Shown: piece by piece, positions 8,029 to 17,362 of the stretch
Position numbering within the stretch: the first letter of the stretch is position 1
How the letters are laid out: each line of letters starts with the position of its first letter
Assembly (NCBI RefSeq): GCF_022063185.1
Contig: NZ_CP091915.1
Location: 62,001-126,000, forward strand
From: Nostoc sp. UHCC 0870
GTDB lineage: Bacteria; Cyanobacteriota; Cyanobacteriia; Cyanobacteriales; Nostocaceae
Direction: 5' to 3'
Length of the DNA: 64,000 nt
Made by a program: the position numbers and the translations under genes
Notes under the pieces: model-generated
What the model saw: only the letters and a program-made list of their open reading frames with translations
What the model was told of the DNA's origin: nothing
The model's database searches: none

Positions 8029-8954
8029 GAGGGTGTTTATAAATAAAAAATAAAGAGGATCGCAGTCATTTCGCAGGACAGGTATTTTAAAAAAGACAGT
8101 CGTCATATTTGAATCGGATGCCATGAGTCGAAAACCTTATCCCACAGACATTTCCGATACCGAATGGGATTTGATTAAATCAATGATTCCAGCAGAACGT
8201 AAGCACAAACGTGGAAAAAAGCGTGAAATCGAGATGCGGGAAGTGGTAAATGCGATTTTTTACATCTTGCGCGCTGGCTGCTCATGGCGAATGATGCCTC
8301 ACGATTTACCAGCATGGCAAACTGTATACTCATATTTTCAACGTTGGCAGCGCAAAGGTATATGGCAAAAAATTCATTCAGTTCTGCGAGCGCAACTCAG
8401 GCAACTCGAAGGACGAGATGTAGAACCATCCGCAGGAATTATAGACTCACAAACAGTGAAAACAACTGAGAAAGGAGGGGTGAAGGGCTATGATGCCGGA
8501 AAAAAGATTAATGGTCGCAAACGCCATATCCTTGTTGATACGATGGGTTTAATTTTGATGGTTGTTGTACATACAGCTTCAATTCAAGACCGTGACGGAG
8601 CAAAACTGGTACTAGATAAAATTCAATACTCATTCCCCAAACTGCATTTAATTTGGGCAGATGCTGGATATGCTGGAAAACTAGTTGATTGGGTCAGGTA
8701 TTTTATTGGCTGTGCAATTGAGATTGTTAAACGCTCTGATGACACTTCAGGCTTTAAAGTATTACCTCGACGTTGGGTTGTGGAACGTACACTTGCATGG
8801 TTAGGTCGTTATCGTCGTCTCAGTAAAGATTACGAGTATCATCCCCAAACAAGTGAAACCATGATATACGCCGCTATGACGCATTTAATGTTACGTCGAT
8901 TAGCCCGTAATCATAGTCGCTCAACCGCTTAAGAATTATTTTATAAACACCCTC
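8029..8954 (+). mobile_element. IS5-family insertion sequence, copy 1 (926 bp)
   Basis: Terminal inverted repeats GAGGGTGTTTATAAA (8029-8043) and its complement ending at 8954 are flanked by a 3-bp direct repeat TTA (8026-8028 and 8955-8957). A single full-length transposase gene fills the element. A truncated second copy lies at 42395-43175. The element sits between the glycosyltransferase and the 8988 gene, 33 bases before the latter's start codon. Confidence 0.92.
8123..8932 (+). CDS. IS5-family transposase (one-frame)
   Basis: 269 residues. The N-terminal region SDTEWDLIKSMIP and MREVVNAIFYILRAGCSWR is the DUF4096-type domain of IS5-family transposases. The catalytic core is DDE: GIIDSQTVKT (D), then ADAGYAGK (D), then RRWVVERTLAWLGRYRRL (E). 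All three acidic residues are present, so this copy looks active. The start ATG is preceded by GAATCGG, a weak ribosome site. Confidence 0.93.
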   Translation: MSRKPYPTDISDTEWDLIKSMIPAERKHKRGKKREIEMREVVNAIFYILRAGCSWRMMPHDLPAWQTVYSYFQRWQRKGIWQKIHSVLRAQLRQLEGRDVEPSAGIIDSQTVKTTEKGGVKGYDAGKKINGRKRHILVDTMGLILMVVVHTASIQDRDGAKLVLDKIQYSFPKLHLIWADAGYAGKLVDWVRYFIGCAIEIVKRSDDTSGFKVLPRRWVVERTLAWLGRYRRLSKDYEYHPQTSETMIYAAMTHLMLRRLARNHSRSTA

Positions 8955-8987
8955 TTAGACCGCGATTCGCAAACTTTGACAATCATC

Positions 8988-10001
8988 ATGGCATCTGACG
9001 AACCTAAGCCTTTGGAGTACACTGAGATTGAGTTGCATAAAGAGAAGCTGTTTGTGCAAGCAGACGTAGCTCAACTCCAATCAAAAGAACTTTCGACAAC
9101 CGAGGTAGAGGTAAATCCCCTACTGGAAAAACCAACAGATGATAAACAAGTAAATATTGAGACAGACTCAGCAAAAGATGAGATTGAAGCTTCAGGAGCG
9201 ATATTTCAAGCTGTTGGGGTAATTACGGGGGAAGTAAACCTAAATGCTCTTGGCAGCAGCACTGTTACGATTGGTCAAAATCAATACCCCCTTTTCTATA
9301 TTCCGAGAAAACTGAAAGTATTTGAAGCACTCAAGAGAGAAATAGAAACTACTGGCAACCGTACTCAACGTTTAGTAGTTTATCCAAAGGCAATTCATTT
9401 TCCACGCAGAGAGCAACCGCTAAAAATTGCTTTTCAGCTAGTAGGGTTTGACAAAGGGCGATTCCAGGAGACAATCTCAGGAGAGTTAGAAGACCTGGAG
9501 TTTAAGATATCAGGACTGTGGCAGTTTATCCCGGTCTGCCCTACTCCCTGCATCTCTATATTCCGCAACTTTAGCCCCGAAAGACTGGACTATATTAAGC
9601 AAGCCGAACCAGCCCGGAAGGTGAAATTCATGAAATCCAGTCATCTACCCTTGCTGTGGAAGGATGCACCAGTTAGACCGTTCAGATTTAATCCCAAAGT
9701 CCCTAAAAAAGAGCAAGGACACGCAGTATTTGTGGCCATGAAAGCGAAATTTATACCAGGGCGTGATGTTTTTGGTTTTGTGGCACTCACCGCACCACCC
9801 CTAGAAACTGCACCCAGATTTCTCAAAGCGTCCAAACAAGATAAAGCCACAGTCCAGCAACAGTCCAAAAAGAATCAACACTTTGGGCTGCGACCATCTA
9901 AAAAGGATAAATTAGGCGGCAACACAGAGGGTAGTAATCCGCCACCATTACCAATTCTGAAGAAAAAGCCGCTTGGGGGTGAGGAAAAAACAGACAAATA
10001 G
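8988..10001 (+). CDS. Hypothetical plasmid-type protein
   Basis: 337 residues from the ATG at 8988; a TTG four codons earlier is possible. An acidic N-terminal third (about 1-70) is followed by a folded middle (about 70-260; VGVITGEVNLNALGSSTVTIG, FYIPRKLKVFEALKREI, HFPRREQPLKIAFQLVGF) and a basic, Pro- and Lys-rich tail ending KKKPLGGEEKTDK. The middle has alternating short strands, perhaps an OB-like barrel, but I do not recognise a family. It precedes the RadD-like helicase gene in the same orientation, with 190 bases between them, so the two may work together on DNA. An IS5-family element lies immediately upstream and may have displaced the native promoter. Confidence 0.6.
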   Translation: MASDEPKPLEYTEIELHKEKLFVQADVAQLQSKELSTTEVEVNPLLEKPTDDKQVNIETDSAKDEIEASGAIFQAVGVITGEVNLNALGSSTVTIGQNQYPLFYIPRKLKVFEALKREIETTGNRTQRLVVYPKAIHFPRREQPLKIAFQLVGFDKGRFQETISGELEDLEFKISGLWQFIPVCPTPCISIFRNFSPERLDYIKQAEPARKVKFMKSSHLPLLWKDAPVRPFRFNPKVPKKEQGHAVFVAMKAKFIPGRDVFGFVALTAPPLETAPRFLKASKQDKATVQQQSKKNQHFGLRPSKKDKLGGNTEGSNPPPLPILKKKPLGGEEKTDK

Positions 10002-10033
10002 TTTATCAGAAAAAGCTAGTACCGCAAGGCGGA

Positions 10034-10061
10034 ATTCAAAATTCAAAATTCAAAATTCAAA
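10034..10061. repeat. Heptamer tandem repeat, ATTCAAA x 4
   Basis: Four perfect consecutive ATTCAAA units lie between the 8988 gene and the helicase gene. Short tandem repeats of seven bases are typical of heterocystous cyanobacteria. The number of units is likely to vary between strains. Confidence 0.85.
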
Positions 10062-10191
10062 ATGAATACAGCGTAAGCGTTTCATTGATTTGGAATGGTC
10101 TGTTTATTTCCGCCGAACTGTACTAGGTTCAAAACCTCACCCCTAGTGGGTGAAAAAATCCTGATTAGAACTCCTGCGACCATTACCAAGA

Positions 10192-12051
10192 ATGTTCAGT
10201 CTGCGCGATTACCAACAAGATTTAGTTTCAAAAACCTTTGCCACATGGTCGAATGGAATGAGAAAAGTATTGCTGCAACTAAGCACGGGTGGTGGCAAGA
10301 CTATTATCTTTGCAGCAGTGGCATCTAAATTGACAGCCGAGGGTTCAGGCGTGTTGGTAGTCGCTCACAGAGAGGAGTTGATTACCCAGTCCACAGAGAA
10401 ACTGGCGGCGGTGACAAAAGTGCAACCGGGCATCATCAAAGCCGGATACAAACCAACCGATTCGTTAATTCAAGTAGCCAGTATCCAAACTCTTGCTCGC
10501 CGTCAAACTTACCCGACTGCCAAGCTTGTCATCATTGATGAAGCGCACCATGCTTCAGCTAATAGTTACCGCAGATTGTTAGATGCTTATCCAGATGCCT
10601 TGATTTTGGGACTGACAGCCACACCAAGACGGGAAGATGGTTATGGATTGCGAGATATTTTTGACCACCTGATTTGCTCAATCACGACCAAAGAATTAAT
10701 TGCCCTGGGACACTTAACAGATTACAAATTAATCGCAGGCTTTAAATATTCCCAGCACAAAGTCCCTCAAAAACGCGACTTCACCAAAAAAGAATTAGAA
10801 GAAGTAGCTTCTGACTACAAACCCTCTGAGGTATTAAAGCAGTGGAAAAATTTTTGTCCTGGTAACAAGACAGTTATCTTTGCAGTCAACGTCAAGCACT
10901 CTCAACAGATTGCAGCAGTGTTTTGTGCTGATGGCATCACCTGCGAGCATCTGGACGGAGAAACACCAAATAATCAACGTAAAGCAATTTTAGATAGATT
11001 TCGTAGCGGTCAAACACAGGTCATTAGCAATTGTGCAATTTTGACAGAGGGATTTGATTGTCCTGACTCTAGTGCGGCGGTGATTGCTCGACCTACTAGC
11101 AGTGTGACTCTCTGGCTGCAAATGATTGGCAGAATATTGCGTCCTGCACCGGGAAAAGAATCTGCAACTATCCTAGATATGACGGATAACTGGTTTAGGC
11201 TAGGCCGCCCATGTGACAACAGAAAATGGAGTCTAGACCCAGTATCCTGCGACCCAGATACCCAAGGGGTGAGATGCTGTCCCCACTGTCATCATGTCTT
11301 CAAACCAATGGCAGCTTTAGTTCGCACCAAAGAATACTTTAATTCTAAGACAGCAGAATTTGTTATCCAATATGAAGCAGATTGTCCTAATTGCCGTAAA
11401 TCTTTTAAGTGGGTATTAGAAGAATCTTCTGTTAGAGAAAATGATGGAGTACCAGTAATTGTTTCTAGCGTTGATATTGAGTTCAAAGAAGTTCCGCCTG
11501 AAGTCCGTTCAATTTTACTTGTGCCAATTATTCAAGCCAAAAAACGCAAGTTTAGAAGCCCAGAAAAAAAGTTAATTTTCTATAATTCTACAATTAGAAA
11601 CTGGTTTTTAAATTGCCAAGAAGTAAATCTCAGAGAATTACTTTACGCTATTGAGCTACTTGGTTGTCCAGAAGAAATATTTGATGAGAGCATAGAATTT
11701 TTAGCCTACCGTGTTCGCAACGCTCAAGAATGGTTAGACGTAACCAAATTTATGTCTAGTCGTCCAGACAATGTGAAGAAAGTTATTTGGACTAGGTTAT
11801 CTCATCTAGAAAAAAACAGACTTAACAAAATGAAAGCCGAGTATGAAAATGAGACGAAGGAATGGTTGAGTGAAGAAAATCTCTCAACGACAGCAGAGTA
11901 TTTAGAAGCCTGCCAAGATATAGAAATGTTTTCTTGCTTATGGCAAATATATAAAAAACCAGCTATTAAAGCAGCAATTGAGCGGCTAAGTGCTGATAAA
12001 CGCGACCAAATCAATCAGTGGATTGCACAACTTGACAAAGCTAGTTACTGA
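10192..12051 (+). CDS. Superfamily 2 DEAD/DEAH-box helicase, RadD (YejH)-like
   Basis: 619 residues beginning MFSLRDYQQDLV, the Q-motif-like start of RadD-type helicases. Walker A is STGGGKTI (31-38), the DEAH box lies at 116-119 (IIDEAHHAS), motif III is LTATP, and motif VI is QMIGRILRPAPG. After the helicase core a zinc-ribbon-like set of two Cys pairs (CCPHC and CPNC, about 364-405) matches the RadD layout. The C-terminal 200 residues are helical and specific to this protein. RadD in E. coli helps recombination and double-strand-break repair by stimulating RecA; a similar role in maintaining this replicon is inference. Confidence 0.85.
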   Translation: MFSLRDYQQDLVSKTFATWSNGMRKVLLQLSTGGGKTIIFAAVASKLTAEGSGVLVVAHREELITQSTEKLAAVTKVQPGIIKAGYKPTDSLIQVASIQTLARRQTYPTAKLVIIDEAHHASANSYRRLLDAYPDALILGLTATPRREDGYGLRDIFDHLICSITTKELIALGHLTDYKLIAGFKYSQHKVPQKRDFTKKELEEVASDYKPSEVLKQWKNFCPGNKTVIFAVNVKHSQQIAAVFCADGITCEHLDGETPNNQRKAILDRFRSGQTQVISNCAILTEGFDCPDSSAAVIARPTSSVTLWLQMIGRILRPAPGKESATILDMTDNWFRLGRPCDNRKWSLDPVSCDPDTQGVRCCPHCHHVFKPMAALVRTKEYFNSKTAEFVIQYEADCPNCRKSFKWVLEESSVRENDGVPVIVSSVDIEFKEVPPEVRSILLVPIIQAKKRKFRSPEKKLIFYNSTIRNWFLNCQEVNLRELLYAIELLGCPEEIFDESIEFLAYRVRNAQEWLDVTKFMSSRPDNVKKVIWTRLSHLEKNRLNKMKAEYENETKEWLSEENLSTTAEYLEACQDIEMFSCLWQIYKKPAIKAAIERLSADKRDQINQWIAQLDKASY

Positions 12052-12067
12052 TTTTGGTATTGAGCCA

Positions 12068-12400
12068 CACCACCTATCGCCCACCACCCGATCAATCCCA
12101 TGTGGCTGCTTGTTGTCAAAAGCAATGCAATCGCCATCTTCCAAGCAATACGACTCCATCAGCCGAGCCTGGATTTCGCACAAGTGAGAAATCCGGGCGA
12201 GTATCTTGGCAACCAGAGATAGAGAACTTCGCCCTACCCATAATGTTGATTTGCGTCCCGGCTGGGTAAAACAGTACAAGTGCTTGGTGAAAATCCGGCA
12301 GCAGCTTCTCGCCCAACACCTCAATTACTTCAGCACCAGGATACATCGCAGAATCAACTAACCTAACGTCAGCCTTATTCCCCGATTTAGCATGATACAT
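12068..12400 (-). pseudogene. Remnant of a 2OG-oxygenase-like gene
   Basis: Reverse-strand translation gives GEKLLPDFHQALVLFYPAG and RAKFSISGCQDT, nearly the C-terminal part of the protein encoded at 16038-17360. This copy has lost about 15 codons around the HRDSP segment, which holds the putative iron-binding His-x-Asp. It has also gained about 30 bases (near 12165-12195) that shift the frame, and it has no N-terminal part. It is therefore a dead, truncated duplicate lying at the tail of the helicase gene. Confidence 0.8.
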
Positions 12401-12684
12401 ATAACAAACTAGACCGTATAGTTTAGGAAATTTTTCACTGGTTAGTTAAAAATATTTTTTTAAGACTAGGTAAATTGCGAAAAGTTATTCAAAAGCATAC
12501 AGTTTTTTATCTTATAATCAGGGATGATTACAAATACAGTTAAAATTAAAGTTATATATTTTGCATGAATGTAACAAATTTTAGCTAAAACTGAAGTTGT
12601 TTGGAGTTTGTTTTTGGCAGTCTGATTCGCTTTCTAAAGCTCAATTTATTAATTATTCACAGACAAAAATTTTATTAAAAAGAC

Positions 12685-13803
12685 ATGAATAAAAACATTT
12701 TCGCCCTTCCATTTTCTGTAGTCTTTGGTGCTGCTAGTGCCTTTTGCTTAGGAATATTGCCTGCCAATGCCACCCTATTAATTAGTAATACTAGAGGAGA
12801 TAATGTTGTACTTTTTGACGAACAGAACGGTCAATTCTTAGGAAATTTTATTACATCGGGTAGTGGTGGGCTAATCAGTCCCGATGATTTGAACTTTGGG
12901 CTGGATGGCAATCTTTATGTCTCTAGCGGTAATGACCCAAGTAATTCAGCAATCCTTCGCTACGATGGAAAAACTGGTAAGTTCATCGATGTTTTTGCCT
13001 CTGGTGGAGGGTTGTCGCGACCCTACGGTGCTGCGTTTGGGCCGGATGGATTGCTTTACGTCAGTAGTTTTCTTACCGACCAAATTCTCCGCTACAACGG
13101 CACAACAGGTACATTCATCGATGTTTTTGCAACAGGCAACGGTATACCTGGTGGATTAAATGGGCCAAATGACTTGTTATTTGGGCCGGATGGTAGCTTG
13201 TACGTTACTACTCAGGGAAGTATTGCTGTGGATAACCAAGCAACCTTTCCTGGCCTACCAAGTCAGGTATTGCGCTTCGATTTAGCTACGAAGACCTCTA
13301 GCGTATTTATCGAGCAGCCAACACCATCACCAGATAGTTTCGGATTCGTGAGTTTACTCGGATTAGTTGTGGGAACAGACGGTGACTTATTTGTTAGCGA
13401 TTTTGCCAACGATATTAGGCGTTACAGTTTGGAAACGGGAGCTTTAATCGATACTTTATCAACGAATTATACAGGTACTAATCCTAGTAATAATTTCATT
13501 GGCAATTTAGCTTTCGGAGCAAATAATACACTTTACACAGTCGGTTTTAATTTCACTCAAAATAATGAAGGGGCGATTCTTCGCTATAACGGAGTGACAG
13601 GAGATCCATTACCATCGCTGGGTAATAGTAACGCTATCTTTGTACCTACTACTGATAAATTGTCACGTCCAATCGGTATTGCCTTCACAACGGAAAACTT
13701 GACTACCGTTCCTGAAGCAAGTACGTCCGTCAGCTTACTATCTTTAGGAGTGTTTCTCTCAATTTCATGGCTAAAACGAGAGCAGACAAAACGCAATACC
13801 TAG
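12685..13803 (+). CDS. PEP-CTERM-anchored NHL/SMP-30-like beta-propeller protein
   Basis: 372 residues. A signal peptide covers about residues 1-29 (ends LPANA). The body repeats a LxFGPDGxLYVSS...ILRYDGxTGxFIDVF unit about six times, the pattern of NHL/SMP-30 beta-propellers. The C-terminus has VPEAS (a VPEP variant), a hydrophobic stretch SVSLLSLGVFLSISWL and a basic tail KREQTKR, the PEP-CTERM sorting signal that exosortase processes at the cell surface. It is therefore probably exported and surface-linked; ligand unknown. It sits between two remnants of the oxygenase gene. Confidence 0.85.
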   Translation: MNKNIFALPFSVVFGAASAFCLGILPANATLLISNTRGDNVVLFDEQNGQFLGNFITSGSGGLISPDDLNFGLDGNLYVSSGNDPSNSAILRYDGKTGKFIDVFASGGGLSRPYGAAFGPDGLLYVSSFLTDQILRYNGTTGTFIDVFATGNGIPGGLNGPNDLLFGPDGSLYVTTQGSIAVDNQATFPGLPSQVLRFDLATKTSSVFIEQPTPSPDSFGFVSLLGLVVGTDGDLFVSDFANDIRRYSLETGALIDTLSTNYTGTNPSNNFIGNLAFGANNTLYTVGFNFTQNNEGAILRYNGVTGDPLPSLGNSNAIFVPTTDKLSRPIGIAFTTENLTTVPEASTSVSLLSLGVFLSISWLKREQTKRNT

Positions 13804-13867
13804 GCCAAATCAGCATGAATATTAGGCTGATTAATTGGCTTATTGTTGGTTTTTGGTGCAGTTTTTT

Positions 13868-13917
13868 CTGATCTACCTCCGGCAACAGCTTCTCGCCCAA
13901 AGCCTCAATCACACCTG
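13868..13917 (-). pseudogene. Short fragment of the same oxygenase-like gene
   Basis: About 50 bases (CGGCAACAGCTTCTCGCCCA onward) match the stretch encoding VIEALGEKLLP in the gene at 16038-17360. There is no reading frame left. It is a second scar of that gene family within 5 kb. Confidence 0.65.
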
Positions 13918-14132
13918 CTTTATGCTTTTGAATTATTATAGCTAAACCAAACTCAATTACTTCTTTTGTCGGCTTTGAGTGGAATAACGGTACACTTACT
14001 GATGTAAGTGTGACTTTTCAATGCACAGTTCAAACAAACTCCGAAGCAAATAATAATCTCTTTTGTAATTGAGCCTGAAAAGCCAAGGCAATCAAAATTT
14101 TTCAATGTTAAATAGGTAGAAACAAAAAACAT

Positions 14133-14903
14133 ATGCAGAATACAGATTTCTTTCAACAAATTAAGCAGGTAGATATTCCTTGGAGAAGCACAAAAATTTC
14201 CCTACCAGTCTTTTATTATGATGTTTCTACCCTTTGTGTGCAATTTCTAGCTTCGATTAAAAAGGTTCGTCAATTTTTGCCTTCTGGGAGGATGCAACCG
14301 TTTCGAGTTACACCGTGGCATTGTGTTGTCTCTATCTCAGCGTTTGAGTATCGGAATAGCGATATTGGTGCGTACAATGAAGTATCAATTGCAGTACCAG
14401 TGATATTAGATGAATCGTCTCCCTTATTTATTGGCACTCTAAATCAAGTACCAAAAGTCCCACAAGTCTATATTCACCATCTACCAGTAACAACAGAAAT
14501 CGCACGGGATTTAGGTGTAGAATTCGCAGGTTATCCCAAGTTTCTAGCAGAGATTGATTTTGAAAGAGATGGGAAGTGGGTTAGGTGTCATCTAAAACAA
14601 GCAAATCAGTCTATTCTTACCCTGACTGCTCAAGAGGGAAACCTTCAAAACGTTCCTCGCTCACGGATGCAACCTATTACCGTCAGGTCTGGGTATCTGC
14701 TGCGTTGTGACTTGATAGTCAGTGAACGGCAGCAAATGGGTCATCAAGGAGCTTTTGGAGTCAGCCTTGAACTAGGAAAGCATTCTATTGCCGAGGAATT
14801 AAAACAGTGGAACTTGGGTAAGATTATAGGCTATCAGTATGCACCTCAACATCAAGCTATTTTAACACCAGTAATTGAAAGTTTTTCAGTAATAAAAGAC
14901 TAG
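14133..14903 (+). CDS. Acetoacetate-decarboxylase-family protein
   Basis: 256 residues. The family core is seen in EVSIAVPVIL (central strand), PVTTEIARDLGVEFAGYPKFLAEIDF and the terminal barrel strands. In true acetoacetate decarboxylase a Lys pair forms the Schiff base; here the equivalent region contains no obvious Lys-Lys pair, so a different lyase/hydratase-type activity or a binding role is possible. No signal peptide. A rho-independent terminator follows at 14991, so it is probably transcribed alone. Confidence 0.75.
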   Translation: MQNTDFFQQIKQVDIPWRSTKISLPVFYYDVSTLCVQFLASIKKVRQFLPSGRMQPFRVTPWHCVVSISAFEYRNSDIGAYNEVSIAVPVILDESSPLFIGTLNQVPKVPQVYIHHLPVTTEIARDLGVEFAGYPKFLAEIDFERDGKWVRCHLKQANQSILTLTAQEGNLQNVPRSRMQPITVRSGYLLRCDLIVSERQQMGHQGAFGVSLELGKHSIAEELKQWNLGKIIGYQYAPQHQAILTPVIESFSVIKD

Positions 14904-14990
14904 TTAGTGTTAGCCAATACAAACTTTATATTTGTTTTACATCAGTAAGCTTGTCACTACAGGAGGCAACCGGCAACCTTTTGTTATCCA

Positions 14991-15018
14991 CCCTCGGCTA
15001 CCCACCGAGGGTTTTTTG
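14991..15018 (+). terminator. Rho-independent terminator
   Basis: CCCTCGG (14991-14997) pairs with CCGAGGG (15005-15011), a perfect 7-bp GC-rich stem followed by TTTTTTG. It is placed about 90 bases after the acetoacetate-decarboxylase-family gene and before the divergent-looking leader of the SDR gene. Confidence 0.85.
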
Positions 15019-15194
15019 TTGGAACTGATGGAATACTGGACTAGCAACTAGCGATCGCCTTGCCGGAGGCATCGCTTTTTTCCTCTAAGAAAATTCCCAA
15101 CATAAGTAATTCTCAACATCAGAGATTTTGCAGTGGGAGCAGATTGATTCGTAAACATCTAAAATAAGCGATGTTCTGACTTGAAACACGGATC

Positions 15195-16004
15195 ATGAGC
15201 TTTGCGAATAAAACGATTGTTCTCACAGGTGCATCGGCTGGAATTGGCAGAACGCTGGCAATTTCGTTAGCCCAACAGGATGCAAATTTAGTCTTGGCTG
15301 CGCGCAATCAAGAAGCATTAGAACAGACAATTACTGGGTGCAAAAACTATCCAGCCAAAGTGATTGCAGTATCTACAGATGTAACTCAAGCAGAAGCTTG
15401 CCAGCAGTTGATAGAGAGAGCGATCGCAACGTTTGGGCAGATTGATATTTTAATCAATAATGCTGGAATTGGAATGCTGACGTGCTTTGATGAAGTGAGG
15501 GATCTGTCCATTTTTGAGCGGGTAATGCAGGTTAACTATCTGGGTGCGGTTTACTGTACCCATTATGCCCTACCTTACCTGAAAGCAAGCCGAGGACAAT
15601 TAGTGGCTATTTCTTCAATTTGTGGCAAAACAGGTGTACCCACTCGTACAGGTTACGTTGCCAGTAAACACGCTATGCAAGGCTTCTTTGATACATTGCG
15701 AATTGAATTGCACTCAACAGGAGTAGATGTATTGGTTGTCTCACCGGGGTTTGTGGCAACTGATATCCGACAAAGAGCGTTGGGAGCGGATGGAAAACCA
15801 TTAGGCAAAAGTCCGCGTGATGAAACTCAAGGCAATATGTCAGTAGACGAGTGTGTGCGTCAAATTATCTGGGCAATGGAGCGGCGTAAACGAGAACACA
15901 TTATGACGTTGAAAGGAAAAGCAATCCCTTGGGCAAAGCTGATTGTACCAGGATTTGTTGATCGTATTGTTGCTACTAGCATTCGTAAGACAACTTCCAC
16001 CTGA
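15195..16004 (+). CDS. Short-chain dehydrogenase/reductase (SDR), DhrS7/YqjQ-like
   Basis: 269 residues starting MSFANKTIVLTGASAGIGRT with the TGASAGIG nucleotide loop. NNAGIG, catalytic Ser in VAISSICGKTG and the YxxxK pair in GYVASKHAMQG are all intact. The C-terminal extension REHIMTLKGKAIPWAKLIVPGFVDRIVA is the kind seen in membrane-associated SDRs of the DhrS7 type acting on lipophilic substrates. Its product is unrelated in sequence detail to the SDR at 2779. Confidence 0.88.
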   Translation: MSFANKTIVLTGASAGIGRTLAISLAQQDANLVLAARNQEALEQTITGCKNYPAKVIAVSTDVTQAEACQQLIERAIATFGQIDILINNAGIGMLTCFDEVRDLSIFERVMQVNYLGAVYCTHYALPYLKASRGQLVAISSICGKTGVPTRTGYVASKHAMQGFFDTLRIELHSTGVDVLVVSPGFVATDIRQRALGADGKPLGKSPRDETQGNMSVDECVRQIIWAMERRKREHIMTLKGKAIPWAKLIVPGFVDRIVATSIRKTTST

Positions 16005-16037
16005 TAGTAATATTTCGGAGTACCAGATTTATCAGTA

Positions 16038-17360
16038 TCAAACCAAGCTCAACTGCCTCCCGTACTCCTGCTCCAAACATTCCGCCTTGAGCCTAAAGAA
16101 ACACACACACCACCTATCGCCCACCACCCGTTCAATCCCATGCGGCTGCTTGTTGTCAAAAGCAATGCAATCGCCTTCCTCCAACCAATATGATTCCATC
16201 CGCCGAGTATCCTGGCATCCAGAGATTGAGAACTTCGCCCGACCCATCACATTAATTTGCGCTGCCCCTGAAGCATAAGCTGGTGAATCCCGATGTACTT
16301 TGATTTGCGTCCCGGCTGGGTAAAACAAAACGAGTGCTTGGTGAAAATCCGGCAGTAGCTTCTCGCCCAAAGCCTCAATCACATCTGCACCAGCATAACG
16401 CCCCGGCTCAATCAATTTTACTTCAGCTTTCTTACCGGACTTGGCACTAGCCAAACTAACGAACCGTCGCAGATGCAACTCTAGACGACCATCAGCGTAT
16501 TGAGAGACTGAGGGAAACATCTGTTTTTTGATAGATTTGCACCAATCCTGAATCTGTGCCAACTCAGCACCCTCCAGTTTGCTTAAGCGAGTAATCAGTT
16601 CAGGAGATTCGGGTTGTGCGGCAACAGGCTGTGGTACATCTGGAACTTGAGGAGTTGCAATAGCCAACGACGGAAACAACCGACCACGGTAAAACTCATG
16701 CTGCAACCCCGACAGAACCCCCAGCACCCCCAACTCTGACCAATCGCCCAAATCTTCGCCATGCAGAGAAACCCGATAGTACCCGCAAGCTAGGCGATCG
16801 CACTGTACAGGATAACCGGACGAGTGGCACTGTTCGATGAGACTCAAAACTCGTTGTGGATAAGTGGCAGAGAAAACTGGTTTGTGGGCAAAAAGAGGAA
16901 TTGGGGCAGGGTGTGGGGAGAATAGGGGAGAAGTTTTCTCCTTGTCTCTTGTCTCCCTTGTCCCCCTTGCTCCCTGCCTCTTGCGGTCAACAGTGCCGAT
17001 TTCTCCGCCCCAAAGCTCAGGTAAGTATTTTTGTACTACTTCTTCTCCAACCTGATACCGATGGCAGAAATCTCCAGTTTTCTCGAAGCAGCACAGCGTT
17101 ATATCCACAGGGTTGTCCTTCTGCTTGGCTACCCAAAGCTGTATCAGAGTAAGCCGAGAGTCCAGAATCTCGCGGAACTGTCGTTTGTATTCCTGTTGTG
17201 CGGTGGTATCTTTTGCGGAGGACTTCCACCAATTGAGGAGTTCGGGAGTAGGGGAGAATAGGGGAAGATGTTTGCCAGTCCAACTTTTGGGAGGATAAAG
17301 CGAAATGGAAATGGTTTCACCTTTGATTTCCCCTGCGTAATATGAGGTGTAAATTGTCAT
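16038..17360 (-). CDS. DUF488-like domain fused to an AlkB-like 2OG-Fe(II) oxygenase-type domain
   Basis: 440 residues from the ATG at 17360; a TTG two codons earlier is possible. Residues about 1-125 resemble DUF488 (SISLYPPKSWTGKHLPLFSP, ITLCCFEKTGDFCHRYQV). A low-complexity linker (about 130-165, rich in Arg, Lys and Thr) follows. The C-terminal part (about 300-440) resembles AlkB-type dioxygenases: FYPAGTQIKVHRDSPAY gives the iron-ligand pair His-x-Asp, then RAKFSISG and HGIERVVGDRW with a candidate second His. Substrate unknown; nucleic acid is plausible given the replication genes upstream. It starts two bases after the stop of the preceding gene, the last of a coupled operon. Degenerate copies lie at 12068 and 13868. 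Confidence 0.65.
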   Translation of the reverse strand: MTIYTSYYAGEIKGETISISLYPPKSWTGKHLPLFSPTPELLNWWKSSAKDTTAQQEYKRQFREILDSRLTLIQLWVAKQKDNPVDITLCCFEKTGDFCHRYQVGEEVVQKYLPELWGGEIGTVDRKRQGARGTRETRDKEKTSPLFSPHPAPIPLFAHKPVFSATYPQRVLSLIEQCHSSGYPVQCDRLACGYYRVSLHGEDLGDWSELGVLGVLSGLQHEFYRGRLFPSLAIATPQVPDVPQPVAAQPESPELITRLSKLEGAELAQIQDWCKSIKKQMFPSVSQYADGRLELHLRRFVSLASAKSGKKAEVKLIEPGRYAGADVIEALGEKLLPDFHQALVLFYPAGTQIKVHRDSPAYASGAAQINVMGRAKFSISGCQDTRRMESYWLEEGDCIAFDNKQPHGIERVVGDRWCVCFFRLKAECLEQEYGRQLSLV

Positions 17361-17362
17361 AC

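Noticed and set aside
12054..12269. Plus-strand ORFs in the 12.0-12.3 kb interval
   Set aside because: They are antisense to the oxygenase-gene remnant, whose minus-strand translation clearly matches the intact copy.
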